Below are positions 42,077 through 51,885 of a stretch of 64,000 nucleotides of DNA, one piece after another; within the stretch, counting starts at the first letter, position 1; every line of letters begins with the position of its first letter. The stretch comes from Vulcanisaeta souniana JCM 11219 (lineage in GTDB: Archaea; Thermoproteota; Thermoprotei; Thermoproteales; Thermocladiaceae). The stretch spans positions 186,001 to 250,000 of the forward strand of contig NZ_AP026830.1 of assembly GCF_026000775.1 (NCBI RefSeq), written 5' to 3'. The notes under the pieces were generated by a model that worked only from the letters and a program-made list of their open reading frames with translations, was not told the origin of the DNA and made no database searches. The translations under genes were made by a program, and so were the position numbers.

Positions 42077-43474
42077 ATGACCAGGATAGGGGTCCTAAAC
42101 GTAAGGGGTGCAATGCCGCATTATGAACAATTACCATTCAATGTTTACGTAGACAAGCCAGGGATCATCAGGAAGCTTGATGCATTGATATTGCCTCCAG
42201 GTACCCTAGTGGAGTCCCAGGTACTGACACGCTATGATTGGATTAAGAGGGAGGTTTGGGATTTCGCTGAAAATGGCGGTGTGATTATTGGCGTTTGTTC
42301 AGGTGCTCAATTACTATCAAGGGCCGTAAACCTAAACGTTAAGGGACTACCTGGGTACGCTGAAGGACTTGGTATTCTGGATATTACCTTTGAGCCATTG
42401 ATTGTTACGGGACCCGTAAAGGTCAGGATAACTAATGAGACATGGATAACAAGGGATCTCCTAAATACCGAGTTACATGGCTGGCAAGCCCATACATATG
42501 GCAAGGCAAACGTGGAAACAAGCAATACCTGGGTAGTGGGGGTATCCCTGGTATCGAGGTATAACTATAGAAATGCGAAGATCGAGATTCCCACATTAAT
42601 GGTCTCACGGAGATATAGGGTATTCGGTACCATGGTGCATGGTTTGCTGGGTTCGGGATCACCGCTTACAAGGAATTTATTTCACGAGATCGGGATCACC
42701 GATAAAGGAGAAATCAAGAACTACTACAGAGTTATTAATACCAATGGCTGGAAAAGGAAGAGAGATGCGCATGTTAATCCTAGGATCATTACCATCACAT
42801 CAACGATGACTGGCGAGGGGAAGACACTAATAACGAGCGCATTGGCATACTGTCTATCAAGGACTGGTCATTACGTAGGTGTTGCGAAACTCGGTGGTGA
42901 TATTAGGGACCTACATCCGGGGCTCTATATTCTTGGTAAACCGTTTAAGCCCTGGATGAGCATAAGAATGAGGTGGGGGAGCAGGGCATTGGGTTGGTTT
43001 GATTGGCAAAGAACGCTAGGGAAAGCTGTGGAAATCGGGCTGGACACCCTGTTGGTTGAGGGTGTAATGGGCCTATTAACAGGATCCTCCAGAAGACCTA
43101 AGCGTGGCTTCTCATCAACCCTGGACTTCATAAGACAGGTTAATACAGACGTGGTATTGATCGCCTCTGCTCACTATGATGGAGTGGAGGGCGCATTACT
43201 TAGATTAAGAACCAATATTGATTTATTGAATAAAATCAGTAAAGGACCTGGGGTTGTGGTGCTCAATAATGCGTATCATGGAATCCATGAAGATAGGGCA
43301 TTGAGACAGTTTAAAACGGCTATTAATAAACTAGGTATTTCATTGTTTGTGGTTGATTCATTGATGATTTCATCAAAACCGGAGGAACTAATAGACCTGG
43401 AGGACTATAGGGATTCCGCAATTAAGGTATCGGGTAATCTATGTGATGCCTTTATCAATGTATTGAGTAAATAA
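42077..43474 (+). CDS. CbiA/CobQ-like protein with glutamine amidotransferase domain at N-terminus
   Basis: The N-terminal half is a GATase1-type domain: IIGVCSGAQLLS holds the nucleophile Cys near residue 74 and TMVHGLLGSGSP holds the His near 197. The C-terminal half is a CbiA/dethiobiotin-synthetase P-loop domain: ITSTMTGEGKTLITSALAYCL near 237, VEGVMGLLTG (the CbiA/CobB signature EGVMGL), DVVLIASAHYDGVEG. Normal CobQ and CobB have the opposite order, P-loop first. ATG at 42077 (465 residues) is chosen for its spacing after GAGGGATCA. It may amidate a cobyrinate-like or other substrate; no cobamide genes are adjacent. Confidence 0.75.
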   Translation: MTRIGVLNVRGAMPHYEQLPFNVYVDKPGIIRKLDALILPPGTLVESQVLTRYDWIKREVWDFAENGGVIIGVCSGAQLLSRAVNLNVKGLPGYAEGLGILDITFEPLIVTGPVKVRITNETWITRDLLNTELHGWQAHTYGKANVETSNTWVVGVSLVSRYNYRNAKIEIPTLMVSRRYRVFGTMVHGLLGSGSPLTRNLFHEIGITDKGEIKNYYRVINTNGWKRKRDAHVNPRIITITSTMTGEGKTLITSALAYCLSRTGHYVGVAKLGGDIRDLHPGLYILGKPFKPWMSIRMRWGSRALGWFDWQRTLGKAVEIGLDTLLVEGVMGLLTGSSRRPKRGFSSTLDFIRQVNTDVVLIASAHYDGVEGALLRLRTNIDLLNKISKGPGVVVLNNAYHGIHEDRALRQFKTAINKLGISLFVVDSLMISSKPEELIDLEDYRDSAIKVSGNLCDAFINVLSK

Positions 43475-44261
43475 TTACCATTATTGATAGATAATCGTTT
43501 ATCCAATGCATTATAATGTCTGGTATAACGTTACTCGTCAATGCGAATATGAAGCCGGAAATCAATCCATAAATAAATATGTAACTTAGGATGTAGGCTA
43601 CTGTTAATAGGTCATTGACGCCATACATGGCTAAGTAAATGGGTAGGTGCGCTGCCGTGAAGTAAATGGCGCTTATGAGTATCGCTGGTATTGAATGCAT
43701 GATACTTATGGGTTTTGTGGAATTACGTCTTGGTAATAGTTTATTTAAGATAAAACCCCTGAATACTAACTCCTCACTTATTGCTATTGGATATAATGTG
43801 TATATGAGTAGTAGCACATTCGTTAATGATACTTGGGGCAGTATTGCCGTAAGCGGTATTAAACCACTTACTAAAAACCATAGTACAGCGAGCACCAGGA
43901 CTATTGGTATCGTTAATTTACCGAATAGTGGTCTCCAGGAGAGACCAAGCTCATTAACTATTCTATGGACTTCCTTTCTATATGCAATGAGCAGCGCTAC
44001 GATGAGTAGGTATAGATATGGAGCTAAGTCTCCAAGTAGGTATGTCGATGCGAGACTAACGGGGCTTCCTAGGGTGCTATTTAGTGTTTGGATTATTGAT
44101 GAGGAAATATCGTAGTGAGCATTTGTCATTATGTAAGGTTCATACGTAATGAATACCGGGATAAATATTGCGATAAACAGTATTGTGGGCCAAATGATAT
44201 TGCCTATGTAATTACCCATCAAGTTATGAAGCAACACCATGGGTTTAATAATTCTACTCAC
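43455..44261 (-). CDS. CPBP family intramembrane metalloprotease (CAAX protease/bacteriocin-processing)
   Basis: A membrane protein with about eight helices. The catalytic motifs are ISEELVFRGFILNKLLPRR (EExxxR), FTAAHLPIYL (the first metal-binding His) and a C-terminal DIIMHWINDYLSI (second His). The family includes Rce1-like CAAX proteases; in archaea the substrates are unknown. The GTG at 44261 starts an extra N-terminal helix, with ATG at 44240 as an alternative. The 3' end overlaps the convergent CbiA/CobQ-like gene by 20 bases. Confidence 0.82.
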   Translation of the reverse strand: MSRIIKPMVLLHNLMGNYIGNIIWPTILFIAIFIPVFITYEPYIMTNAHYDISSSIIQTLNSTLGSPVSLASTYLLGDLAPYLYLLIVALLIAYRKEVHRIVNELGLSWRPLFGKLTIPIVLVLAVLWFLVSGLIPLTAILPQVSLTNVLLLIYTLYPIAISEELVFRGFILNKLLPRRNSTKPISIMHSIPAILISAIYFTAAHLPIYLAMYGVNDLLTVAYILSYIFIYGLISGFIFALTSNVIPDIIMHWINDYLSIMVIIYSIH

Positions 44262-44327
44262 ATTATAGTATTGAAGCCAGGAAAAGCACTGCTTAATAAG
44301 TTAGTTATTATATCTCTTTATTGAGTA

Positions 44328-46952
44328 ATGAAGAAGAGAGAATACAGGGATGAGGAGGAAGAGGAAGAGGAGGAGTTCGAGGAGGGGATCGAAGAGAATG
44401 AGGAAAAGACCGAGGAGGTTTCCATAAAAGCTGAGACGCCGCAGAATACTCCGCCATCCATAGTGCTCACGGTAACGTATGATGGGAAGGCAGGTAAAGC
44501 TCTCGTTAAATTATACGACCCAGTGAATGATAGGATATACTTCTGGTACGATAACACGGGGCATAAACCATACTTACTCACCAACATTAGGCCTGAGGAG
44601 GTAGTCTCGAAATTATCAAAGGTCATTCTTCATCCAGGGTTCAGCCATATTGAGGTTGTGGAGAAGTATGACCCACTAAACGATAGGAAGGAAATATTCA
44701 CTAAAATAGATGCCAAGGACCCATTAAGTATTGGCGGCAGGGCGGACTCAATAAGGGAGTTACTTCCAAAGACTTGGGAATCAAGGATCAGGTATCACCT
44801 ATGTTATATTTATGATAATGATGTCGTGCCCGGAATGTTCTATAGGATCGAAGATGGAAGGCTAGTCCAAGTGCCCGTGGAGGTACCCAGTGAAATCGAG
44901 AGATTCATAAAGAGGCTGTATTCTAATGATAAGGAGTACCTAGAGGAAGCCGAAAAATGGATACCCCTATTTCAAGCACCCGTGCCGAACATAAAAAGGC
45001 TGTCGCTCGATATCGAGGTATTTACACCGCAGGAAAACAGGATACCGAACCCAAGGGAGGCTAATTACGAGATCATAGCAATAGGTCTCGCCGGTAGCGA
45101 TGGTCTAAGGAAGGTACTCGTACTCAAAAGACCTGGTATGGAGTTACGGCCTGAGGATCTCGATGACCTGCTTTATGATGATATTGAAGTGGAGTTCTTT
45201 GACAGTGAGTATGATATGCTGAGGGAGTTTTTCTCGATCATGCTTCAATACCCAATTTTGATAACATTCAATGGAGACAATTTCGACCTTCCATACATTT
45301 ACCATAGAGCATTGAAGCTCGGCTTCAGGAAGGAGGAGATACCCATAACTGTAGGGAGAAACGAGGCTTCCATAGCCCTTGGAATACATCTTGACCTATA
45401 TAAGTTCTTCAATATAAGGGCAATCGAGGTGTATGCCTTCGGTGGTAAGTATAGGGGTATGGATAGGACGCTTGATACCATAGCCCACGCGATCATCGGC
45501 ATGTCGAAACTAAGCAGGGACAAGACCGTTTCGCAAATGAGCTATGTTGAATTAATAAATTACAACTTTAGAGATGCCTTCCTAGGGCTCTACTTAACTA
45601 CGTATGATGATAACCTAGTACTGAGATTGATATTATTAATGTCAAGGATCTCCAAAACACCACCAGATGACTTAGTTAGGAACCAGATATCAGCATGGAT
45701 CAAGAACATGCTGTATTACGAACATAGGAAGAGGGGTTGGTTAATACCTGAGAAGGAGGACATAATTAAGGCTAAGGGTGATATAGCTACCAGGGCAATT
45801 ATTAAGGGTAAGAAGTACGCGGGTGCCATAGTCCTTGATCCAATGCCTGGCATATTCCCGAGGGTTTATGTTCTGGACTTCGCGAGTATGTATCCATCTG
45901 TGATAAAGCGGTGGAACATCTCGTACGAAACGGTCAAATGCCCAAATGAGAGGGAGCAATCCAATAAACCGATTCCAGAGTTACCTCATTGGGTCTGCAA
46001 CGATAGGAGGGGATTAACGGCATTAATTGTTGGCTTACTCAGGGATTTAAGGGCCTATGTATATAAGAAATTAGCTAAGTCCGCACCCAGTGGTGTACTA
46101 AAGAGCTACTATAATGTTGTACAGAGCGCTCTGAAGGTTTTCATAAATGCATCATACGGTGTACTCGGCGCAGACATATTCCAGCTATACTGTCCACCAG
46201 CGGCGGAGCTGACTACGGCCCTCGCCAGGTACGTACTTTCTAGAACAGTGCTTAGGGCATTGGAACTTGGGTTGGTGCCCATTTACGGCGATACCGATAG
46301 TCTCTTCATATGGAACCCCGATGAGAATAAACTTAAGGAGTTAATTGATTGGGTTGATAAGGAGTTTGGCATTGAGATAGAACTTGATAAGGTCTATAGG
46401 TTAGTTGCCATGAGTGGTAGGAAGAAGAACTACGTCGGCATACTGGAGGATGGTGAGTTGGACATCAAGGGATTAGTGGGTAAGAAGAGGAACACGCCTG
46501 ACTTTGCCAAGGAAGCGTTTAATGAGGTACTAGGTCTCCTTTCTGATATTCAGGGTCTTGAGGACGTTGATAAGGTCGTTGAGGAAGTTAGGAATAAGGT
46601 TAGGGATTATTACAGAAGACTCCAGAGGAGGGAGATACCGCTTAATAAGTTGGCTATAAGGACGGCGCTAACGAAACCCCTTGAGTCATATACTAAGAAT
46701 ACTCCACAACACGTAAAGGCTGCATTGCAGTTGAAGAACCATGGTTATAATGCAAGACCTGGCGATATAATAATATACATAAAAACCACGGGGAAGGACG
46801 GCGTTAAACCAATACAATTGGCCAGGATCGACGAGGTTGATCCAAATAAATACATTGAGTACCTAAGGACTTCATTAGAGCAGGTGCTTGATGCCTTCGG
46901 GATAGAGTTCGAGAGCATAATGGGTTCTTCAATAATAGATAACTATTCATAG
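44328..46952 (+). CDS. polB1: B-family replicative DNA polymerase PolB1
   Basis: Replicative polymerase with 3'-5' proofreading. Exonuclease motif LSLDIEVF near residue 227, ITFNGDNFDLPYI, and YTTYDDNLVL; polymerase motif A DFASMYPSVIKRWN near 514, motif B KVFINASYGVLGA, and motif C YGDTDSLFIW near 651. The 874 residues match crenarchaeal PolB1, except that residues 8-30 are a Glu-rich tail (DEEEEEEEEFEEGIEENEEK). The ATG at 44328 follows a TTATTATATC box. A gene with an acidic C-terminal tail lies convergently at 46970. Confidence 0.96.
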   Translation: MKKREYRDEEEEEEEEFEEGIEENEEKTEEVSIKAETPQNTPPSIVLTVTYDGKAGKALVKLYDPVNDRIYFWYDNTGHKPYLLTNIRPEEVVSKLSKVILHPGFSHIEVVEKYDPLNDRKEIFTKIDAKDPLSIGGRADSIRELLPKTWESRIRYHLCYIYDNDVVPGMFYRIEDGRLVQVPVEVPSEIERFIKRLYSNDKEYLEEAEKWIPLFQAPVPNIKRLSLDIEVFTPQENRIPNPREANYEIIAIGLAGSDGLRKVLVLKRPGMELRPEDLDDLLYDDIEVEFFDSEYDMLREFFSIMLQYPILITFNGDNFDLPYIYHRALKLGFRKEEIPITVGRNEASIALGIHLDLYKFFNIRAIEVYAFGGKYRGMDRTLDTIAHAIIGMSKLSRDKTVSQMSYVELINYNFRDAFLGLYLTTYDDNLVLRLILLMSRISKTPPDDLVRNQISAWIKNMLYYEHRKRGWLIPEKEDIIKAKGDIATRAIIKGKKYAGAIVLDPMPGIFPRVYVLDFASMYPSVIKRWNISYETVKCPNEREQSNKPIPELPHWVCNDRRGLTALIVGLLRDLRAYVYKKLAKSAPSGVLKSYYNVVQSALKVFINASYGVLGADIFQLYCPPAAELTTALARYVLSRTVLRALELGLVPIYGDTDSLFIWNPDENKLKELIDWVDKEFGIEIELDKVYRLVAMSGRKKNYVGILEDGELDIKGLVGKKRNTPDFAKEAFNEVLGLLSDIQGLEDVDKVVEEVRNKVRDYYRRLQRREIPLNKLAIRTALTKPLESYTKNTPQHVKAALQLKNHGYNARPGDIIIYIKTTGKDGVKPIQLARIDEVDPNKYIEYLRTSLEQVLDAFGIEFESIMGSSIIDNYS

Positions 46953-46969
46953 GATGTTATTTAACCAGG

Positions 46970-47416
46970 TCATTCCTCCAGGAATTCCTCACCTTCGCCT
47001 TCGCCCTCGCCCTCAGGTGTTAATGATGCTAATATGTTATTTACCACTTGATTAATTGCTTCATCATTTATGTAGGGCATTATAACGACGAATCTGTCGG
47101 TCTCCATGTCCTCACCCATCCACCTATTGCTATATATTATTTCATAGGTTGGTATCTCAACCTCAGCCTTATTACCAACCCTCTTAACACCGAATTTTTC
47201 AACCCTCTTATAAAGCTCCTTATTTAGAGGAAGGTCCAGGCTAATTGTCTGCGGGACCTTGAGCACTATGAAATCCGACTCGTCAGGGTTCCACTTATCC
47301 AATAGCCTCTTTACATAGTCTTTCACGGTTTCCGTTAGGTTTGATTTCACGATTTCCTTATTTGCAATGCTTTCGTTCTCCACGTAAATAATCGCATTCT
47401 CGCTCTCCTCAGACAT
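46970..47416 (-). CDS. DUF2286-like protein with acidic C-terminal tail
   Basis: A 148-residue protein: coiled start (ESENAIIYVENESIANKEIVK), KDYVKRLLDKWNPDESDFIVLKVPQTISLDLPLNKELYKRV, then IPTYEIIYSNRWMGEDMETDRFVVIMPYINDEA, a pattern I associate with archaeal DUF2286. It ends in EGEGEGEGEEFLEE. In crenarchaea PolB1 works with small partners of which one has an acidic tail; this convergent neighbour (gap 17 bases) is a candidate, but that is inference, not a sequence match I can prove. Confidence 0.55.
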   Translation of the reverse strand: MSEESENAIIYVENESIANKEIVKSNLTETVKDYVKRLLDKWNPDESDFIVLKVPQTISLDLPLNKELYKRVEKFGVKRVGNKAEVEIPTYEIIYSNRWMGEDMETDRFVVIMPYINDEAINQVVNNILASLTPEGEGEGEGEEFLEE

Positions 47417-47491
47417 AGCTCACAGGTACTGTACTGGTAATGTGATTAATAAAAATTGCGGAATGCCGAAAGCACAGTGCATACATAAGGG

Positions 47492-48103
47492 CTACTTACC
47501 TAAGGTCCTTGCCACAATTACTATCCTCTCTATTGCCGTGATGTTAGTCAATACGGCAAGTAGCAAAAGGCCGTAGAAAATCACCGCGTATATGTTGGTT
47601 ATGATGAAAAGAAGCAGAATGAGAAGAATAAGGATCAGTCTTTCCTCCCTCTCGATAAGACCAACGCCCATCATCTTAACACCCAGGGCCTCGGCCCTAG
47701 CCCTGGCATAACTCGTCATTAATGAACCTAGAATAGCAAGCAGTAGAAAGATAGTACCCAGGACAGTTCCATCATTCACTAGCCAAAGATCAACAAGCGC
47801 TATAAAATCAACATACCTATCCAGTGTGGAATCCAGAAAGGCGCCAAGTCTAGATGCCCTGCCCCAGTACCTCGCGACTAAGCCATCGAGCATATCAAAC
47901 GCGCTGGCCAGTATTAGTAATGCGAGTACAAGTACATAGGCCCAGTGTAAATGAAGCCATACAAAGTAAGGTGTTATTAATGCCATGATTAATGACATAA
48001 CCGTTAATGCATTGGGATTCCTAGGTAAAACCTTCACGAGGCCTTTCTCGAGTGCGTTCCTACCAATCCTTTCTATCCTATCCTTAAGCTTACCGAGAAC
48101 CAC
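47492..48103 (-). CDS. Archaetidylinositol-phosphate synthase (CDP-alcohol phosphatidyltransferase)
   Basis: Transfers an alcohol phosphate from CDP-archaeol type lipid, here probably inositol phosphate, in archaeal membrane lipid synthesis. The CDP-alcohol motif DGxxAR(x8)GxxxDxxxD is DMLDGLVARYWGRASRLGAFLDSTLDRYVD (residues about 70-98). About six helices total. GTG start at 48103 overlaps the PadR-like gene by 14 bases, so the two form one transcript and the regulator may control it. The head group is inferred from archaeal relatives. Confidence 0.82.
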   Translation of the reverse strand: MVLGKLKDRIERIGRNALEKGLVKVLPRNPNALTVMSLIMALITPYFVWLHLHWAYVLVLALLILASAFDMLDGLVARYWGRASRLGAFLDSTLDRYVDFIALVDLWLVNDGTVLGTIFLLLAILGSLMTSYARARAEALGVKMMGVGLIEREERLILILLILLLFIITNIYAVIFYGLLLLAVLTNITAIERIVIVARTLGK

Positions 48104-48425
48104 AACTCACACCGCAATTAAAAACCTCTTTAAGAATTAGGGATATGAAGTCCCTAGCCCTTAGCCAGAGTTCCACGGTCTCTGGCCTCAGCTTATACAT
48201 CTTAGATCCATCGCTCATAAAGGTCTCCACTAAGCCATCCCTCTCCATCTTGTAAAGTACCACATAAACACCAACGTTTGTTATATCAATATTAAAGCGC
48301 TCCTTAATCTCCTTGGCTATCTCATAACCATACATCGGTCTCTCCATCAGTAGCTTAACTACATAAATCCACAAATTCTCCTTGGTGAGCTTAGTCATAA
48401 GTCTACCAAGCGCCCTCTGACTCAT
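48090..48425 (-). CDS. PadR-like winged-helix transcriptional regulator
   Basis: A 111-residue regulator with the PadR signature LMERPMYGYEIAKEIKERFNIDITNVGVYVVLYKMERDGLVETF, which includes the helix-turn-helix and wing; the C-terminal helices (RPETVELWLRARDFISLILKEVF) form the dimer. Effector unknown. ATG at 48425, an internal ATG at residue 11 being possible. It precedes and overlaps the lipid synthase gene on the same strand. Confidence 0.82.
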   Translation of the reverse strand: MSQRALGRLMTKLTKENLWIYVVKLLMERPMYGYEIAKEIKERFNIDITNVGVYVVLYKMERDGLVETFMSDGSKMYKLRPETVELWLRARDFISLILKEVFNCGVSCGSR

Positions 48426-48529
48426 TATGCCCTTACCTAAAATACCCAGAGAGCAACTATTTTAAATTGCTATGTTCTGTAGCCGAAATTGAATACGGCA
48501 ATCCCATATTACATAGGCTAATAGAGAAA

Positions 48530-48539
48530 GATTTAATAA
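48530..48539 (+). promoter_or_regulatory. TATA box for glutamate dehydrogenase
   Basis: GATTTAATAA is centred about 26 bases before the ATG at 48561, consistent with a leaderless transcript. Confidence 0.55.
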
Positions 48540-48560
48540 CCCATCATTTACATAGTTTCG

Positions 48561-49826
48561 ATGTCACTAAGGGGAACTACATTCCTAGAAAGTGTCTTAC
48601 AAACTCTAAAGAGAGCTATAGAGCTGGGTGGATACCCACAGGAGGCATATGAAATGCTAAGTAGACCTCAGAGGATAATAACCGTAAATATACCAGTCAG
48701 GATGGATGGTGGAAAAATCCAGGTATTCACGGGCTACAGGGTACAGCACAATAACGCCCTGGGTCCATACAAGGGTGGAATAAGGTTCCACCCAGAAGTT
48801 ACACTCGAGGAGGACATAGCACTGGCCACTGTGATGACCTTCAAGAACTCACTAAATGGGTTACCATACGGTGGCGGTAAGGGCGCCATTGCCGTTGACT
48901 ACAAGAAGCTAAGTAAGAGGGAGCTCGAGGAATTAAGCAGGGGCTACGCAAGGGCCCTGGCGCCCTTCATAGGCCCTGAGGTAGATATACCAGCGCCTGA
49001 TGTTGGTACAGATCCGCAAATAATGGCCTGGATGGTTGATGAGTACAGCAAGATAACAGGCCACAACGTACCTGGAGTATTCACAGCCAAGCCAGTGGTG
49101 CTATGGGGCAACCCAGTTAGGGAGTACTCAACGGGCTTTGGCGTGGCGGTCTGGGCCAGGGAAGCAGCCAAAAAGCTGTGGGGTGGCATTGAGGGCAAGA
49201 CAGTGGCAATCCAGGGATTCGGCAATGTGGGCTACTGGGGAGCATACTGGTTGGAGAAGATGGGTGCTAAGGTTGTTGCGGTAACGGATAGTAGAGGCGG
49301 CGTGTACAACCCAAGCGGTCTTAAGCTGGTTGAGGTCAAGGCTGTAAAGGACAAAACAGGTACGGTAATGAACTATGAGTCATCAGGAACCAGGAAGGTG
49401 ACAAATGACGAAGTCCTTGAATTACCAGTTGATATACTAGTACCGGCTGCCCTGGAGAACGTAATACACAAGGGCAATGCCAATAATATAAAGGCAAAAC
49501 TAATAGTTGAGGGCGCAAACGGGCCAACAACAGCCGATGCTGAGAAGGTACTGCACACAAGGGGTGTTTGGATACTCCCTGACCTAGCGGCTAACGCCGG
49601 CGGTGTCGTAATGTCATACCTAGAATGGGTTGAGGACTTGCAGTGGTATTTCTGGGACGAAGAAGAGACGAGGAACAGGCTGGAGAGGATATTGCTGGAC
49701 ACATTTAACAGGGTAATGAACAGGTGGAACAAGTTGGGTACAAGTCAGGTAACGATAAGGGAAGCTGCGTACGTAGAGGCCGTGGACAGGATATATAACG
49801 CAATGAAGGTTAGGGGCTGGATCTAA
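48561..49826 (+). CDS. gdhA: Glutamate dehydrogenase
   Basis: Interconverts glutamate with 2-oxoglutarate and ammonia; hexameric and cytosolic. N-terminal substrate domain has [44 protein letters not shown] with the catalytic Lys in GGGKG, and [10 protein letters not shown]; the cofactor domain has [30 protein letters not shown]. The dinucleotide loop GFGNVG and the Asp after the second strand (VTDS) hint at NAD, but the preference cannot be settled. Length 421 is usual. Clear TATA box upstream. Confidence 0.96.
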   Translation: MSLRGTTFLESVLQTLKRAIELGGYPQEAYEMLSRPQRIITVNIPVRMDGGKIQVFTGYRVQHNNALGPYKGGIRFHPEVTLEEDIALATVMTFKNSLNGLPYGGGKGAIAVDYKKLSKRELEELSRGYARALAPFIGPEVDIPAPDVGTDPQIMAWMVDEYSKITGHNVPGVFTAKPVVLWGNPVREYSTGFGVAVWAREAAKKLWGGIEGKTVAIQGFGNVGYWGAYWLEKMGAKVVAVTDSRGGVYNPSGLKLVEVKAVKDKTGTVMNYESSGTRKVTNDEVLELPVDILVPAALENVIHKGNANNIKAKLIVEGANGPTTADAEKVLHTRGVWILPDLAANAGGVVMSYLEWVEDLQWYFWDEEETRNRLERILLDTFNRVMNRWNKLGTSQVTIREAAYVEAVDRIYNAMKVRGWI

Positions 49827-49965
49827 TAAATGAACTTGAATTAAAATAAATACAAAAATATAATTTTTCATATTTTTGTATAATTACCCCCAATTAAATT
49901 AAATCAGTTATTTTAAATAAACATACCACCCTTGACTTTAAATTCACATAATTCTAAATATTGTG

Positions 49966-51186
49966 ATGAGAATCGAGAATAACATAGTGATAGATAAGGT
50001 GAGCAAGGATCTAATTATTCTAAGATACAACGATACAACAACGAGGTATTTTGAGGCATTGTGGGAAATACCCGAGGGAGTCACATACAATGCGTATTTA
50101 TTGACCGATGATGATACTACGGTACTTTTCGATACCTGGAAAAAGAACTTAGAGAATGAATTTCTTAATGCCCTAAATTCCATAATTGACATCAGTGACC
50201 TGGACTACGTAGTCATTCACCACATGGAATCAGACCACAGCGGCTCAATAAGGGCTTTGTATGAGAAAAATCCAAGAATTACCTTCATTGGACATCCAAT
50301 GACTAATAAATTAATAAGGAGCCTCTATGGAATTAACCCTAAATTTAAGGCCATTAGGGACGGGGAGACCTTAAGTACGAAGAATTACCAATTAATGTTT
50401 ATTCATGTACCGTGGCTCCACTGGCCTGAGACCATGTTCACATATATACCACAAATAAGGGCCTTATTAACCTGTGATGTCTTTGGCGCCTACACGATAC
50501 CTAAGTCGGTGTTCATCGAGAAACTAGATGATGAATACATATCATCAATGAGAAAGTATTTTGCTAATATCATTGGTTTCTACAGAAATAATGTGACCAA
50601 GAACCTCGATAAGGTATTAACCATGACCAGGGATAATATTGACATGATTGCACCTGCGCATGGAGCCGTGATTAAGGGCAATATTGTAAAAAGATCCATT
50701 GGCCTTTATAGGGAGTTTGCGCTTAAAACGCCAATTAATAGAAAAATAGTGATTGCATACTCCTCAATGTATGGTTTCATTGATAATATAATGAGCCATG
50801 TGACTCATGTGCTTAACGACTGGGGCTTTAACACCAGTGTCTATAGGTTTACGGATAAGGAGAGAGCAAGCATTGGTGATTTAATTGGAGACGTTAATAA
50901 CGTACTTGGTATAATTCTTGGCGTGTCCACATACGACACTGAGCCATTCCCACTAATGGACTTTGTAATTAACCTACTAATAAAGAAACTAAGGGGTGGA
51001 AAGCCAATATTATTAATAACGGACTACGGCTGGGGCGACGTCATACCCAGGCACATAAGGGCAAGACTGGAGAAGGCAGGCTTTACCGTGATAGACACAA
51101 TCAGCGTAAATGGAACACCAACAAAGGAAGACCTAAACAAAATAGACACAGCCATACAAAACTTCAAACAAATAATTACTCAATAA
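49966..51186 (+). CDS. Flavodiiron protein (A-type flavoprotein)
   Basis: Reduces oxygen to water or nitric oxide to nitrous oxide. The N-terminal metallo-beta-lactamase-like domain binds the diiron centre through HMESDH (near residues 86-91), and other ligands appear in HVPWLHWPETM and APAHGAVIKG; the C-terminal flavodoxin domain has IAYSSMYGFIDNIMSHV and LGVSTYDTEPFP. Canonical flavodoxin loops are conserved in spirit. The start is taken as ATG at 49966, just after a GTG. Stand-alone gene; no rubredoxin or NADH oxidase is next to it. The redox partner is unknown. Confidence 0.9.
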   Translation: MRIENNIVIDKVSKDLIILRYNDTTTRYFEALWEIPEGVTYNAYLLTDDDTTVLFDTWKKNLENEFLNALNSIIDISDLDYVVIHHMESDHSGSIRALYEKNPRITFIGHPMTNKLIRSLYGINPKFKAIRDGETLSTKNYQLMFIHVPWLHWPETMFTYIPQIRALLTCDVFGAYTIPKSVFIEKLDDEYISSMRKYFANIIGFYRNNVTKNLDKVLTMTRDNIDMIAPAHGAVIKGNIVKRSIGLYREFALKTPINRKIVIAYSSMYGFIDNIMSHVTHVLNDWGFNTSVYRFTDKERASIGDLIGDVNNVLGIILGVSTYDTEPFPLMDFVINLLIKKLRGGKPILLITDYGWGDVIPRHIRARLEKAGFTVIDTISVNGTPTKEDLNKIDTAIQNFKQIITQ

Positions 51187-51301
51187 AGAGCAATACACTT
51201 AATAATAAAACACTGCCATGGCCTTTTATGCTCATGCGTTGTATAAACTTAAATATAATGTAAATGCCATAGAAACAACGACGAAAAACAAGACGAAAAA
51301 A

Positions 51302-51308
51302 CTTAAAT
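51302..51308 (+). promoter_or_regulatory. TATA box for tRNA-Asn
   Basis: CTTAAAT lies about 26 bases before the tRNA start. A similar AACTTAAAT occurs at about 51246-51254. Confidence 0.45.
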
Positions 51309-51330
51309 CCCTAAAACCAAACAACCCAGC

Positions 51331-51408
51331 GCCGCCGTAGCTCAGCTCGGTCAGAGCGGCGGGCTGTTAACCCGTAGGCCCCGGGTTCAAATCCCGGCGG
51401 CGGCGCCA
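51331..51408 (+). tRNA. tRNA-Asn (GTT), CCA encoded
   Basis: Acceptor GCCGCCG pairs with CGGCGGC; T-arm CCGGG-TTCAAAT-CCCGG; anticodon loop CTGTTAA with anticodon GTT at 51366-51368. The body ends with discriminator G at 51405, and CCA is encoded at 51406-51408. No intron is present. Confidence 0.97.
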
Positions 51409-51885
51409 GCTTCCCATTCAACCCAGCAATCCACGTGGTCGAATCATTCCCGTGCTCCGTATCAGTCGTTCTCGGAAGACTTAGATACGTGCTTGCCAAG
51501 TAATTGCTGATAAAACAATGGTTGATTGTTAGCTCATTGACATTGAGCAGATTGGGAATGAGAAGGGGCGTGAGTTAATCCTTGTATTTAATTTGATCAA
51601 GACCGCAGCATTAATAACAATAGGCACTGGTTAACCTTAACGTGGCTAATGTGTGGGATTGGTGATTCCGTCAATTCCTGGCATACCTCAATGCCATTGC
51701 GGCAGACCCACTTGGTGATCATAAGCAACCACCCAAGGGCATTAAGGGAGATCAAGGTAATGAACGATAGAGACAAACCACCAGAAAAACAAGCATAAGG
51801 ACGAAACAGACAAACGAGAATCAACCCTAAACAAAACAATTCACTATAAATCACAGGGTAAAGAAGAAAAATATCTTGATATTAT

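Noticed and set aside
51311-51499. Minus-strand frame across tRNA-Asn
   Set aside because: It overlaps a confident tRNA gene and shows no protein features.
51597-51854. 85-codon minus frame in the gene-poor region
   Set aside because: It looks hydrophobic by AT-rich translation, and an overlapping plus frame is equally plausible; no support for either.
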